This document shows, one piece after another, positions 14,422 through 21,367 of a DNA stretch of 34,125 bases. The notes under the pieces were generated by a model that was given only the letters and a program-made list of their open reading frames with translations, made no database searches and was not told the origin of the DNA. Numbering within the stretch: the stretch's first letter is position 1; every line of letters starts with the position of its first letter. Both the position numbers and the translations under genes were made by a program. The stretch lies in the NCBI GenBank assembly GCA_023246725.1, contig JAHFHV010000007.1:1-34125 (forward strand), read 5' to 3'. This DNA comes from Candidatus Magasanikiibacteriota bacterium (GTDB lineage: Bacteria > Patescibacteriota > Patescibacteriia > Magasanikbacterales > GWA2-37-8).

Positions 14422-14452
14422 CATTTTTTTATTTCTGTCTTGCTTTTCTGTG
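14422..14452. repeat. shared upstream element, copy A
   Basis: A sequence of about 28 bases around TATTTCTGTCTTGCTTTTCT is repeated with one mismatch and one T-run indel at 15568-15596. Both copies lie 30-100 bases upstream of a gene start. Copy B contains a -35 box, so the element may be a promoter module. Confidence 0.6.
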
Positions 14453-14473
14453 TTACATGCAACAGTACAAAAC

Positions 14474-14502
14474 TTGACAAACAGTTATCACTCACATACC
14501 AT
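14474..14502 (+). promoter_or_regulatory. possible promoter of the pilin-like gene
   Basis: TTGACA (14474-14479), 17-base spacer, TACCAT (14497-14502). The start codon is 45 bases further on. Confidence 0.5.
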
Positions 14503-14547
14503 ACAATTAAACACCTGGCGCTTAAAAATAACCTGCTGTCTATTTCT

Positions 14548-15498
14548 ATGCCGACCTCTAACCAGCATAACGGCTTTACCCTTATTGAACTCATGATCGT
14601 CATCGCGATCATTGCCATTATTGCCGCCGTCGCGATTCCTAATCTACTGCGCGCGCGGCAAAGCGCTAACGAAGCCAGCGCCATAAGTTCCCTGCGCACC
14701 CTCGTAAGCTCGCAAGCGATGTTTTACCAAGGAGATGCGGAAGGAGATGGCGTGTATGATTACGCCGCCAGCCTTCCCGAACTAGAACATACCAGCTTAA
14801 TTGATAATGTTCTGGGCACCGGACATAAAAGCGGCTACTGTTTTATTTTATTCAGCCACACCTCTACCACGTGGCACGCCCATGCCGAACCATTCTTGCC
14901 CGGCGAAACCGGAGCGCGCGATTTTTATGTTGATGAAACCGGCATTTTGCGCTTTACCACGTCATCCCAGTTCTCGGCCGATCAAAACAGCCTGACCTTT
15001 GATGGCGTATCTGATCCAAGCCCATCCACCGATCATCGCGCCGGCGAAGCACCAGCGTGCGATCGCCGCACGACCGGCCTGCCGGGAGCGGAGGTGGTCG
15101 CGAGTCACGCGCTCCACGTCATTCAGCGCGTCGCTCTTTTTGTAGAAAAGAGCGTGGTTGATAAAGCCATCGGCCTGAGTAAACGGAAAGAAATGCAACA
15201 GGCAGTATTTGTCGCCATGGACACTAACAATGATGACTCACTTACCTTTAAAGAAGTTTTGCATGTGGACGCCTTAGGCATCGCGCGTCAACTTAAAAAA
15301 ATCTTTGTTAATGACCAGCCAAAAGACTCCGTCATCGGTAATGACCAGCGCCTCTTACAGCCTCTAGATTGGTTCAATCGCACCGTGGAAAACGCCCTTA
15401 ACCTGGGCGTTGCCAATGAAACCAAACTTCCGAGCGTGCCAATTAACGTTATGCTTGAGAGTCCGACTCCTCTAAACCAACTGCCGCCCAAAAATTAA
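14548..15498 (+). CDS. type IV pilin-like protein with C-terminal EF-hand loop
   Basis: ATG 14548 gives a short basic-free leader MPTSNQHNG, then the prepilin peptidase site G9/F10 and the hydrophobic helix FTLIELMIVIAIIAIIAAVA with the typical Glu at mature position 5 (E14). Residues about 35-150 form a small pilin head. The remainder (to 316) is an extra domain that includes DTNNDDSLTFKE at 225-236, a complete EF-hand calcium loop (D225, N227, D229, S231, T233, E236). Pilins of this sort build adhesion or DNA-uptake fibres. No other pilus gene is next to it, so it is probably a lone minor or accessory pilin. No strong Shine-Dalgarno site precedes this start. Confidence 0.82.
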   Translation: MPTSNQHNGFTLIELMIVIAIIAIIAAVAIPNLLRARQSANEASAISSLRTLVSSQAMFYQGDAEGDGVYDYAASLPELEHTSLIDNVLGTGHKSGYCFILFSHTSTTWHAHAEPFLPGETGARDFYVDETGILRFTTSSQFSADQNSLTFDGVSDPSPSTDHRAGEAPACDRRTTGLPGAEVVASHALHVIQRVALFVEKSVVDKAIGLSKRKEMQQAVFVAMDTNNDDSLTFKEVLHVDALGIARQLKKIFVNDQPKDSVIGNDQRLLQPLDWFNRTVENALNLGVANETKLPSVPINVMLESPTPLNQLPPKN

Positions 15499-15506
15499 AC
15501 CTCTCA

Positions 15507-15534
15507 TTCCCCTGGACACCAGGGGAATTTGTTT
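15507..15534 (+). terminator. terminator of the pilin-like gene
   Basis: TTCCCCTGG, loop ACA, CCAGGGGAA form a perfect 9-bp stem followed by TTTGTTT. Confidence 0.85.
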
Positions 15535-15567
15535 ATCCCTATTCTTTACTTTAAATAACCATGGTCG

Positions 15568-15596
15568 CATTTTTTATTTCAGTCTTGCTTTTCTGT
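15568..15596. repeat. shared upstream element, copy B
   Basis: This is the second copy of the element at 14422-14452. It overlaps the -35 box of the next promoter. Confidence 0.6.
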
Positions 15597-15613
15597 TTGA
15601 TTATTGTTAGTAT
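15585..15613 (+). promoter_or_regulatory. promoter of the GC-rich orphan at 15634
   Basis: TTGCTT (15585-15590), 17-base spacer, TAGTAT (15608-15613). The leader is about 15 bases and contains the palindrome CTTTCGAAAG merging into the Shine-Dalgarno site. Confidence 0.55.
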
Positions 15614-15633
15614 AGCTTTCGAAAGGAGAGCCC

Positions 15634-15966
15634 ATGCGGAAAAAGAAAGCGCGCCCGAACAATGGCTGGAAAACGAAACTTTCCAGGAGATGGTTGGAGA
15701 GTATTGACTGGGACCAGCTCCGGAGCGAAGAATTCCGGATCTGGTGCATTCAGGCAGCATTCCTCGGCAGAATGCCGCTGATGGGGCTCAAAGGACTTGG
15801 TGGTTTGCTGGCGCTCCGGGCAGAGTACCTGAAAGTCCGCGCCCCCATCCCCGCGGAGCCACCATTACCATACCCCGAAGTGAATTACGGGGTCACTACG
15901 CATTCGTTTGGCCGTGGTTACGCCAAACGCGGGCGTCCGCAGGGAATCTACCTGGAGGAATATTAG
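15634..15966 (+). CDS. GC-rich orphan protein, 110 aa
   Basis: The family is not recognised. AAAGGAG lies six bases before ATG 15634, an unusually good ribosome site for this window. The protein is basic at the N-terminus (MRKKKARPNNGWKTKLSRRW) and has a Leu/Gly-rich middle (GLKGLGGLLALRAEYL) that is probably helical rather than membrane-spanning. It ends in a Tyr/Gly/Pro-rich tail. Codon use is GC-rich compared with the neighbours. It belongs to the scattered set of self-contained GC-rich orphans. Confidence 0.6.
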   Translation: MRKKKARPNNGWKTKLSRRWLESIDWDQLRSEEFRIWCIQAAFLGRMPLMGLKGLGGLLALRAEYLKVRAPIPAEPPLPYPEVNYGVTTHSFGRGYAKRGRPQGIYLEEY

Positions 15967-16110
15967 TATCTTCCGGCTCAACACCACTCGCTCTAGCACG
16001 TACCCACGAGACGCGCCAGAGCTCGCCTCACCATGGGCAGAAAGGAAAACAGATGCGCGGGACCGAATGGAGGGGCCCGAGCTGAACAAACAACGCTCGT
16101 GGTCCCTATA

Positions 16111-16141
16111 AAACAGCTTATTCCTAGGCTGTTTTTGTTTT
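16111..16141 (+). terminator. terminator downstream of the GC-rich orphan
   Basis: AACAGC and GCTGTT form a stem around an inner CTTATTCCTAGG, followed by a T-rich tail. The 145 bases between the stop at 15966 and this hairpin contain no gene I can support. A DnaA-box-like TTATCCACA directly follows at 16140-16148. Confidence 0.6.
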
Positions 16142-16196
16142 ATCCACACAAAAACACGAAAATTATAGCTCTTTACAACAGAGGAAAACGATTCTT

Positions 16197-16229
16197 AAAA
16201 ATCACCCTTTACAACCGGGTGATTTTTTT
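16197..16229 (+). terminator. second terminator-like hairpin overlapping the next promoter
   Basis: AAATCACCC (16199-16207) pairs with GGGTGATTT (16217-16225), with a T run after it. Its loop contains the -35 box of the lipoprotein promoter, so termination and initiation signals overlap. Confidence 0.6.
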
Positions 16230-16236
16230 ATATGAT
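16208..16236 (+). promoter_or_regulatory. promoter of the lipoprotein gene
   Basis: TTTACA (16208-16213), 17-base spacer, TATGAT (16231-16236). Confidence 0.6.
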
Positions 16237-16268
16237 AGTATTATCAAGTTATTCATAAATATTTCTCT

Positions 16269-16763
16269 ATGAAAAAATCACTCGCAATCGTCGCGGGAGC
16301 GATTATGCTCCTGGGGCTGGGGTGTAAATCACCCAGTCAAATGATTACCGAGAAGGTGCTGGAAAGCGCCTCGGGCGGCAAGGCCAAGGTGGACCTAGAC
16401 GGCAATACGGTAAAAGTAGAAACCAAAGATGGAACATCCGAATGGGGCGGCACTAAGCTCCCCGACAACTGGCCGAGCGACGCGCCGGTGTCCCCGGGCG
16501 CCAGCGTGGAATTTTCCAGCTCCAGCAACTCCAAAGATGGTCGGCCCAGCGCCATGGTAATTTTTAAAACTAAAGAGGCCGGCCCAAACGTGTATGAATT
16601 TTACAAAAAAGAATTAGTGGCCCAAGGCTGGACTGTTGAGCAGGATATCCAGTCCGGCGACGGCGCCATGGTCACCGCCACCAAAGATACCCGCGCCTTG
16701 TCGGTAACCGTTGCCACCGGCGACGGACAAACCGACATTACCGTGGTACTAGCCAGCAAATAA
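16269..16763 (+). CDS. small lipoprotein, 164 aa
   Basis: A lipoprotein signal peptide MKKSLAIVAGAIMLLGLGC with the lipobox LGLGC places the lipidated cysteine at residue 19, a probable substrate of the LspA encoded at 2742. The mature part has a short polar linker, a strand-rich segment (KVDLDGNTVKVETKDGTSEW) and a C-terminal alpha/beta region in which VYEFYKKELVAQGWTVEQ resembles small periplasmic or surface sensor-like folds. A function is not known. It is followed 20 bases later by the DUF4870 gene. Confidence 0.8.
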   Translation: MKKSLAIVAGAIMLLGLGCKSPSQMITEKVLESASGGKAKVDLDGNTVKVETKDGTSEWGGTKLPDNWPSDAPVSPGASVEFSSSSNSKDGRPSAMVIFKTKEAGPNVYEFYKKELVAQGWTVEQDIQSGDGAMVTATKDTRALSVTVATGDGQTDITVVLASK

Positions 16764-16783
16764 TTAATTTAACCATTTACTAT

Positions 16784-17131
16784 ATGGACGAACAAAACAA
16801 CCAGCCAGTGGCCGCTCCGGCCACGGGAGAAAAAAAGAAAAACATCGCCATGGCGATCGTGGCCTACATCATATTCTTTATCCCCCTGCTGACGGATGCT
16901 AAAAATGACCCGTTTGTTAAATACCACATCAAACAGGGCCTGGCCTTGTTTATTGTGGCGGTGGCGCTCGGGATTCTGCAATCAATTCTCTCCTACCAAA
17001 TCTGGTTTATTATTGAGTTGCTCCAGCTCGGGGTGCTCGTGCTCGCCATCATGGGCATACTGCACGCGTCTAAAGGCGAAGAAAAACCCCTTCCGCTCAT
17101 TGGGCCCTTGGCCGACAAATTTAAATTCTAA
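16784..17131 (+). CDS. DUF4870-like (Tic20-superfamily) small membrane protein
   Basis: The 115-residue protein has a short hydrophilic N-terminus ending in KKK and then three hydrophobic segments. Its AIVAYIIFFIPLLTD..NDPFVKYHIKQGLALFI region is typical of DUF4870 proteins, where the HIKQG box is conserved. The role of the family is not established. It is probably co-transcribed with the upstream lipoprotein. Confidence 0.82.
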   Translation: MDEQNNQPVAAPATGEKKKNIAMAIVAYIIFFIPLLTDAKNDPFVKYHIKQGLALFIVAVALGILQSILSYQIWFIIELLQLGVLVLAIMGILHASKGEEKPLPLIGPLADKFKF

Positions 17132-17142
17132 GGCACAAACCT

Positions 17143-17186
17143 GCCCCGCACCGTAGCCTGCATAGCAGGACTCTAGCGGGGGGTTT
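17143..17186 (+). terminator. terminator after the DUF4870 gene
   Basis: The outer stem CCCCGC-GCGGGG encloses an inner hairpin CCTGC-ata-GCAGG, and GGTTT follows. Confidence 0.6.
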
Positions 17187-17194
17187 AGACTGAT

Positions 17195-17210
17195 TCCGCC
17201 AGCTGGCGGA
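17195..17210. repeat. perfect 16-bp palindrome TCCGCCAGCTGGCGGA
   Basis: A perfect palindrome lies between two terminators. Related CCGCC/GGCGG palindromes lie at 24609-24640 (end of the glycosyltransferase gene) and near 27091-27108 (antitoxin leader). Confidence 0.7.
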
Positions 17211-17231
17211 GTGAGGATTTAAACAGATTAG

Positions 17232-17259
17232 ACCGCCCTGTACAACAGGGTGGTTTTTG
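17232..17259 (+). terminator. terminator upstream of the sigma-factor gene
   Basis: ACCGCCCTGT, loop ACA, ACAGGGTGGT, then a T run. It insulates the sigma/anti-sigma pair from the lipoprotein unit. Confidence 0.75.
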
Positions 17260-17324
17260 TATATGCTAGGGAGATATAAAAAATGGTATGAAATATTTTG
17301 TCCTCACAGTTGTATTAAATAGGT

Positions 17325-17891
17325 ATGCCGGACGTAACTGATGAAGCCATTGCCGCCAAAGTGCAAGCCGGCGACGGAGAGTCGTTTGGCTTATTAATGG
17401 AGCGCTATGAAGCTAAACTTACCCGCTACGCGCGGCGTTTTTTATTAAACGGCGAAGACGGGCCTGATGTGGTGCAGGAAGTGTTTATTAAAGCCTACGT
17501 GAATATTAAAAGTTTTAACCCGGCCAAGCGTTTTTCTCCGTGGATTTACCGCATTGCCCACAACGAATTTATAAATGCCATAAAGAAACGCCAGCGCAGC
17601 CGCGAAATGCTCTTATCTTTTTTTGAACCGGATATTTTCTTCCCCCACCCCTTGGCGAAAGAAAGCGCAAGCGGCGAGGCGGAGCGCGCCAGCCTAAGGG
17701 CCGAGCTGGAAAAAAATTTAAATAAAATCGGGCCGAAATATCGTGAGCCCCTGGTGTTGTATTACTTTGAAGAGCTGGACTACCGGGAAATCGCGGACGT
17801 GCTCCGCATTCCGGCCGCCACGGTAGGGGTGCGCTTAAAACGCGGCCGCGAAGCTTTAAAAAAAATTATGCCAACTAGCCCACTCGTATGA
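17325..17891 (+). CDS. ECF-type RNA polymerase sigma factor
   Basis: The 188 residues show region 2 (YEAKLTRYARRFLLNGEDGPDVVQEVFIKAY ... FSPWIYRIAHNEFINAIKK, about 28-92) that binds polymerase and the -10 element, and region 4 (YREPLVLYYFEELDYREIADVLRIPAATVGVRLKRGREALKK, about 140-180) with its helix-turn-helix for the -35 element. The linker (95-135) is short, as in ECF factors. Its stop overlaps the start of the next gene by four bases (ATGA), the classical arrangement of a sigma factor with its anti-sigma partner. Confidence 0.92.
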   Translation: MPDVTDEAIAAKVQAGDGESFGLLMERYEAKLTRYARRFLLNGEDGPDVVQEVFIKAYVNIKSFNPAKRFSPWIYRIAHNEFINAIKKRQRSREMLLSFFEPDIFFPHPLAKESASGEAERASLRAELEKNLNKIGPKYREPLVLYYFEELDYREIADVLRIPAATVGVRLKRGREALKKIMPTSPLV

Positions 17892-18622
17892 CAGACGAAC
17901 CCAAGCAAACCATCCAGGCCAAAGTTTTGGAAGAAATTAAAAGCGGGCATCTACTCATGCGCCCCAAATGGCGTTTTGCCCTTAACCTGGCGCTATTCGC
18001 CGTAGGCATGGCCCTGGCCTTGGCTTTGGTGTGGTACATGGTAAGCTTTACTATTTTTATTCTGCACGATAGCGGCGCGTGGTTTGGGCCAAGCTTTGGG
18101 CCGCGCGGCTGGCTGGCAGTCATCGGGTCATTGCCTGGTGTGATCATTTTCCTGGCCATCCTCTTTGTCATCGTTTTAGAAATTTTGGTCCATCACTTTG
18201 CCTTTAGCTACCGGCGCCCGGTGGTTTATTCACTGGGTGGCATAATGCTTTTGGTGGTAATAGGCAGCGCCGCGGTGGCCAAAGCCCGAGTACACGAGCG
18301 GCTCACCAGTTACGCCGAACGCCACCACGTACCCATGATGGCGCCGCTCGCGCGAGTATTCCGGGGCCGCCCTAACGCGCACCTGTTCCCAGGCACTATT
18401 GCCACCACCACAGAAAATGGCTTTGTCTTAACCACGCGCCGCGGCGATTTTATCTACATTCACATCTCTCAAAGCACGCGCCTGCCACCCGGCTTTCTCT
18501 TTGCCGCCGGCGACAAAGTTATGATCTTTGGCGACCGCATGGCCAGCTCGGTCACCGCCTTTGGCGTTCGCCCCCTCTGCCCGCCGCGCCAACTCCCGCC
18601 TCCGCCCGGATGCGACGAATAA
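17888..18622 (+). CDS. membrane protein, probable anti-sigma factor
   Basis: The 244 residues have a cytoplasmic N-terminus (about 1-28; VLEEIKSGHLLMRPKWRF) and three membrane helices near 30-55, 72-105 and 112-130. An extracytoplasmic C-terminal beta-rich domain (about 165-235, TIATTTENGFVLTTRRGDFIYI..., DKVMIFGDR) looks like a small OB or DUF5666-type fold. No ZAS-type His-Cys motif is seen. The four-base overlap with the sigma gene is the main reason for the anti-sigma call; the outer domain would be the sensor. It could instead be an unrelated membrane protein. Confidence 0.65.
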   Translation: MTDEPKQTIQAKVLEEIKSGHLLMRPKWRFALNLALFAVGMALALALVWYMVSFTIFILHDSGAWFGPSFGPRGWLAVIGSLPGVIIFLAILFVIVLEILVHHFAFSYRRPVVYSLGGIMLLVVIGSAAVAKARVHERLTSYAERHHVPMMAPLARVFRGRPNAHLFPGTIATTTENGFVLTTRRGDFIYIHISQSTRLPPGFLFAAGDKVMIFGDRMASSVTAFGVRPLCPPRQLPPPPGCDE

Positions 18623-18735
18623 TGAAATATTTAAAAAACTGGATTGTAGTAATAATTAGAGAAGTAAAGAAAAGGCACGTTCGTACTCTAGAGCGGCGCG
18701 CCTCACCAGCTTCTCACACGCGTGCAAAACTATAC
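18623..18735. other. short gene-free stretch
   Basis: I see no ORF, clear promoter or terminator here. It leads directly into the TGTCAT repeat copy 2. Confidence 0.4.
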
Positions 18736-18832
18736 CTGTCATTCTGAGTAAAGCGAAGAATCTCTGTCCGGTTCGCTAAAAAACGACTGACAGGGATCCT
18801 TCACCCCGAAAGTGCGGGGTTCAGGATGACAG
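18736..18832. repeat. TGTCAT...ATGACA palindromic repeat, copy 2
   Basis: The element runs from CTGTCATTCTGAGTAAAGCG to TCAGGATGACAG, with the same inner AATCTCTGTC / GACAGGGATCC arms and a CCCCG-CGGGG hairpin as copy 1. It is intergenic, ending 27 bases before the next ATG. Confidence 0.85.
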
Positions 18833-18859
18833 CGAACATTTACTCAGTAATTTATTTCT

Positions 18860-19309
18860 ATGAAACACAAAAAATTCTTAGCCTACGCGATGTTGCCGGT
18901 ATTAAGCATGGGCCTATTTATGGCGCTTCCGGCTGCGTCGCATGGTATGTTTGGCATGGGGGGCAACGCCACGCCAGAAGAAATCGCCAGCCGCCATCAA
19001 AGCCTGTTCCAGGAACAAGCGGGCCTGATTGGCGCGACGGTGGATGAGGTAAAAAACGCCTGGGCCGATGGCAAAAACTTTATTGACCTGGCCAAAGAAA
19101 AAGGCGTTACCGAAGAACAATTAAAAACCAAAATGCAAGCCGCCCGAACAGCGCAACTTAAAGCGCAGCTTAAAACGTTGGTTGACAAAGGCATTATTAC
19201 CCAGGCCCAGGCCGACAAACGGCTTACGGCTCTGCAAAACAAGGCAGAAAAGATGCATGGCCAAATGGGCAAACGAATGATGCGCGGCCTGCGTGGGATG
19301 CAATTCTAA
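18860..19309 (+). CDS. secreted DUF2680-like helical protein
   Basis: A signal peptide (MKHKKFLAYAMLPVLSMGLF..., cleavage probably after the ALPAASHG region) is followed by a helix-rich mature part. The segment GATVDEVKNAWADGKNFIDLAKEKGVT has the DUF2680/YckD-like pattern of short antiparallel helices, and a KGIITQAQADKRL segment follows. The C-terminus is Met/Arg/Gly rich. Function is not known; export to the cell surface or pseudo-periplasm is likely. Confidence 0.7.
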   Translation: MKHKKFLAYAMLPVLSMGLFMALPAASHGMFGMGGNATPEEIASRHQSLFQEQAGLIGATVDEVKNAWADGKNFIDLAKEKGVTEEQLKTKMQAARTAQLKAQLKTLVDKGIITQAQADKRLTALQNKAEKMHGQMGKRMMRGLRGMQF

Positions 19310-19327
19310 CGTAGCGTTCTTTCCCTA

Positions 19328-19374
19328 AACAACTCCTGGCCCCGCACTTGCGGGGCGGGGGTTGTTTTATTTTC
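19328..19374 (+). terminator. strong terminator
   Basis: AACAAC and GTTGTT enclose GCCCCGC-actt-GCGGGGC, followed by TTATTTT. Confidence 0.85.
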
Positions 19375-19406
19375 CAAGAAATAGTTAGGAGATTGTATAA
19401 AGTCTA

Positions 19407-19435
19407 TAGACAAGCTTGTGCATGAGCGTTATAAT
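19407..19435 (+). promoter_or_regulatory. promoter of the anchored small protein gene
   Basis: TAGACA (19407-19412), 17-base spacer, perfect TATAAT (19430-19435). Confidence 0.65.
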
Positions 19436-19463
19436 TATAGATATACTGTAACCTAACCTAACT

Positions 19464-19856
19464 ATGAAATCAAAATTCCCTTTGTATATTCTCATCATGT
19501 GCGGCCTTGCGGCAGTTGTGGCGCTGGGATTTTATTCATATACTCTTATGGCTCCTGAGAAATTAAAACCAAACGCACAAACAAAAAATGAAGAGCAAAA
19601 AAACATGGCAATAGTCGGCAAACTCATAACCGATGATAGCCGCAAAGGCACGCCGCTGATTGAAACTGCGGATGGCGTGGTATTTTTAACCGATGACTAT
19701 GGTCCAAAAGGTCTTAATAAGACGTGGAACGGCCGCACCGTGGAAGTCAAAGGCACACTCATAAGCAAAGTCTGCGGCCCCTATGACCAGTGCTTAAGCG
19801 ATGGTAGTATGAGCTTCCTTACCGATGTTGTATATATTTCGTTGGTGGAAAAATAA
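19464..19856 (+). CDS. membrane-anchored small OB-like protein, 130 aa
   Basis: One N-terminal membrane helix (about 6-27) precedes a soluble domain of about 80 residues, strand-rich with VGKLITDDSRKGTPLIETADGVVFLTDD and VEVKGTLISKVCGPYDQC. The pattern of a residual-function question answered by a small nucleic-acid-binding-like OB barrel is suggestive only. Two cysteines (CGPYDQC) could form a disulfide. It ends three bases before the DNA glycosylase gene, so the two form an operon. Function is unknown. Confidence 0.65.
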   Translation: MKSKFPLYILIMCGLAAVVALGFYSYTLMAPEKLKPNAQTKNEEQKNMAIVGKLITDDSRKGTPLIETADGVVFLTDDYGPKGLNKTWNGRTVEVKGTLISKVCGPYDQCLSDGSMSFLTDVVYISLVEK

Positions 19857-19859
19857 TTT

Positions 19860-20693
19860 GTGCCGGAACTGCAGAAACTCAAAAAACTCTTGCGCTCAAA
19901 AGCTAGCCCCGCCAAAGCAAAAATCTTTGAGCGTTTTTTTAAAACCGCGCCCGGGCAATATGGCCACGGTGATGTATTCTTAGGACTCACCGTGCCCACA
20001 CAGAGACAAATCGCTAAACGATTTTATCATCTGTCGCTCGCTGACATTCAAAAATTATTGCTCTCAAAAATCCACGAGGAGCGTTTTACCGCGCTCGTCA
20101 TTTTGGTTCATCAATTCACTCACGCGCCTGTCCCCCTGTCCCGCCACAGCGGGATGCCGCTCGCGGCGGCACCCGAGGGGGACCATTGGGGGGTGGGAGC
20201 AACACCAAAACAAATCTATAACTTCTACCTCAAAAACGCCAAACGCGTTAACAATTGGGATTTGGTAGACACCTCCGCGCCGCAAATCGTCGGCGAATAC
20301 CTTCGGCCTCTCTCCCCTCTTAGGGGAGAGATGGAGAGAGGGGTATTGGTTCAACTCGCCCACTCAAAAAATCTCTGGGAACGCCGCATCGCCATTGTCG
20401 CGACATATACTTTTATCCGCGCTGGCCAGTTTGACGAGACGCTGGTCATCAGCGAATCGCTTCTGCGCGACAAGCACGACCTTATCCACAAAGCGGCGGG
20501 CTGGATGCTTCGGGAGGTTGGCAAAAAATCAGAACCAACGCTCAAAAAATTTCTAGGTCAGCACGCTCACGAAATGCCGCGCACCATGCTGCGCTACGCG
20601 ATTGAAAAATTGTCCCCCAATGAACGACAGAAATTTTTAATAGCAAAACAAAGAAGCCTTGCGCGGCGGAGGCGCGCTTCCTCCTCCCCTTAG
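19860..20693 (+). CDS. AlkD-like DNA alkylation repair protein with repeat-encoded insertions
   Basis: The HEAT-repeat fold of AlkD-type DNA glycosylases is recognisable: FERFFKTAPGQYGHGDVFLG, the DNA-binding and catalytic segment NNWDLVDTSA with W133 and D137 (the catalytic-type Asp), and NLWERRIAIV with W173. AlkD removes alkylated bases such as 3-methyladenine. I chose the GTG start at 19860, just after the upstream stop. At 277 residues it is about 40 longer than typical because residues 89-114 and 149-161 and the C-terminal Arg/Ser-rich tail are encoded by palindromic repeats. The catalytic residues are intact, so the protein may still fold around the insertions. Confidence 0.85.
   Translation: MPELQKLKKLLRSKASPAKAKIFERFFKTAPGQYGHGDVFLGLTVPTQRQIAKRFYHLSLADIQKLLLSKIHEERFTALVILVHQFTHAPVPLSRHSGMPLAAAPEGDHWGVGATPKQIYNFYLKNAKRVNNWDLVDTSAPQIVGEYLRPLSPLRGEMERGVLVQLAHSKNLWERRIAIVATYTFIRAGQFDETLVISESLLRDKHDLIHKAAGWMLREVGKKSEPTLKKFLGQHAHEMPRTMLRYAIEKLSPNERQKFLIAKQRSLARRRRASSSP
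20128..20202. repeat. in-frame palindromic repeat 1 in the alkD-like gene
   Basis: Nested palindromes TCCCGC-caca-GCGGGA and GCCGC-tc-GCGGC lie between CCCCCTG and CGAGGGGG arms. They encode residues 89-114, between two HEAT repeats. Confidence 0.7.
20307..20343. repeat. in-frame palindromic repeat 2 in the alkD-like gene
   Basis: CCTCTC-CCCCT-ctta-GGGGA-GAG arms encode residues 149-161, between the catalytic segment and the next HEAT repeat. Confidence 0.7.
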
Positions 20694-20726
20694 CAAAGGG
20701 GAGGACGGGAGGAGAGGTCTCGCATC
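20656..20726. repeat. palindromic repeat 3, supplying the C-terminus and stop of the alkD-like gene
   Basis: CTCCCCTT-agc-AAAGGGGAG is followed by GAGGACGGGAGGAGAGGT, which also occurs at 25583-25600 inside the glycosyltransferase gene. The stop codon TAG is in the loop of the palindrome. Confidence 0.7.
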
Positions 20727-20763
20727 ATTCTCTCAACAACTAATTATTAAGAAAAAGATGAGA

Positions 20764-20808
20764 GGACATACGCGCGCTTCCCCCCATCCGTTACGGTTGC
20801 GTATGTCC
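20764..20808 (-). terminator. hairpin at the end of the four-gene leftward operon
   Basis: GGACATACGC (20764-20773) and GCGTATGTCC (20799-20808) form a perfect 10-bp stem with a 25-base loop. On the - strand it is followed by TCTCATCTTTTTCTT. Between it and the last gene of the operon (20896) lies GCGGC-tttt-GCCGC (20826-20839) with a Shine-Dalgarno-like AAGGAGG but no start codon. Confidence 0.55.
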
Positions 20809-20895
20809 GTAGTTAGCCTCCTTCTGCGGCTTTTGCCGCTAGTCGTCGGGGTAGTTGAGACGCAGGCTCTCTTGGTGGTTGCGGCTCCGCGCCTG

Positions 20896-21144
20896 CTAGA
20901 CCATGTCTTCCTTCCAGCCTTCATCATCGCTGGGGAAGACATCTTCCGACTCACAGGGCTGCCCCGCTCTGCGATGCCCCTTTGGACAGTTTCCCGGACA
21001 AACGTCTCCCTGCAAGTCATTACCAAACACCTTGTGCTTGCGCGCGCTTTTCGGGCCTTCCCAGCCACAGTCGACGCACCTCCACATCTCCTCCTTTCGC
21101 TTCGCGGCCTTTTTCTTGGCGGGCTTCTTGGTCTTCTTGGGCAT
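20896..21144 (-). CDS. GC-rich small zinc-ribbon-like protein (operon gene 4)
   Basis: ATG 21144 gives 82 residues: a Lys/Ala-rich basic N-terminus (PKKTKKPAKKKAAKRK), then WRCVDCGWEGP, CPGNC and a single C in GQPCESED, which could form a zinc ribbon, and an acidic C-terminus (DVFPSDDEGWKEDMV). The basic tail plus zinc ribbon suggest nucleic-acid binding, but this is inference. A longer frame up to 21264 overlaps the previous gene and is unlikely. GAGG precedes the start. Confidence 0.6.
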   Translation of the reverse strand: MPKKTKKPAKKKAAKRKEEMWRCVDCGWEGPKSARKHKVFGNDLQGDVCPGNCPKGHRRAGQPCESEDVFPSDDEGWKEDMV

Positions 21145-21154
21145 GTCTACCTCT

Positions 21155-21367
21155 TCAATACAACACCTTGTCCAGGGTGTTACCGTCCAACGGGACGGTG
21201 CGGTAGGGCCGTTGCGCACGCTCAATCGCGCGCTTGAGGCGTGCGATAACTTGCGGCGGAGCACGGGGAACGTTCGGGTCCACTTTGAGCGTGGCGAGCG
21301 CCGTATGCCCGCCCGCCGGGTTGGACCAGATGCCGCCCGGTCGCGTGCCGCTCATTCTTGGCCTCAT
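21155..21367 (-). CDS. GC-rich small basic protein (operon gene 3)
   Basis: ATG 21367 follows AGGAGG with a five-base spacing and overlaps the stop of the upstream gene by four bases (ATGA), which shows translational coupling and fixes the start. The 70-residue product is basic, with a Gly-rich N-terminal half and a helical segment PPQVIARLKRAIERAQRPYR. The family is not recognised. Confidence 0.6.
   Translation of the reverse strand: MRPRMSGTRPGGIWSNPAGGHTALATLKVDPNVPRAPPQVIARLKRAIERAQRPYRTVPLDGNTLDKVLY

Noticed and set aside
14312-14596. 94-residue + frame between the histidine-box gene and the pilin-like gene
   Set aside because: It overlaps the ends of both better-supported genes in a different frame; its MKIIFLFLSCFS segment looks like a signal peptide only because the shared upstream element is T-rich.
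20733-21068. 111-residue - frame at the end of the four-gene operon
   Set aside because: It overlaps the zinc-ribbon-like gene in another frame and runs through the terminator hairpin.
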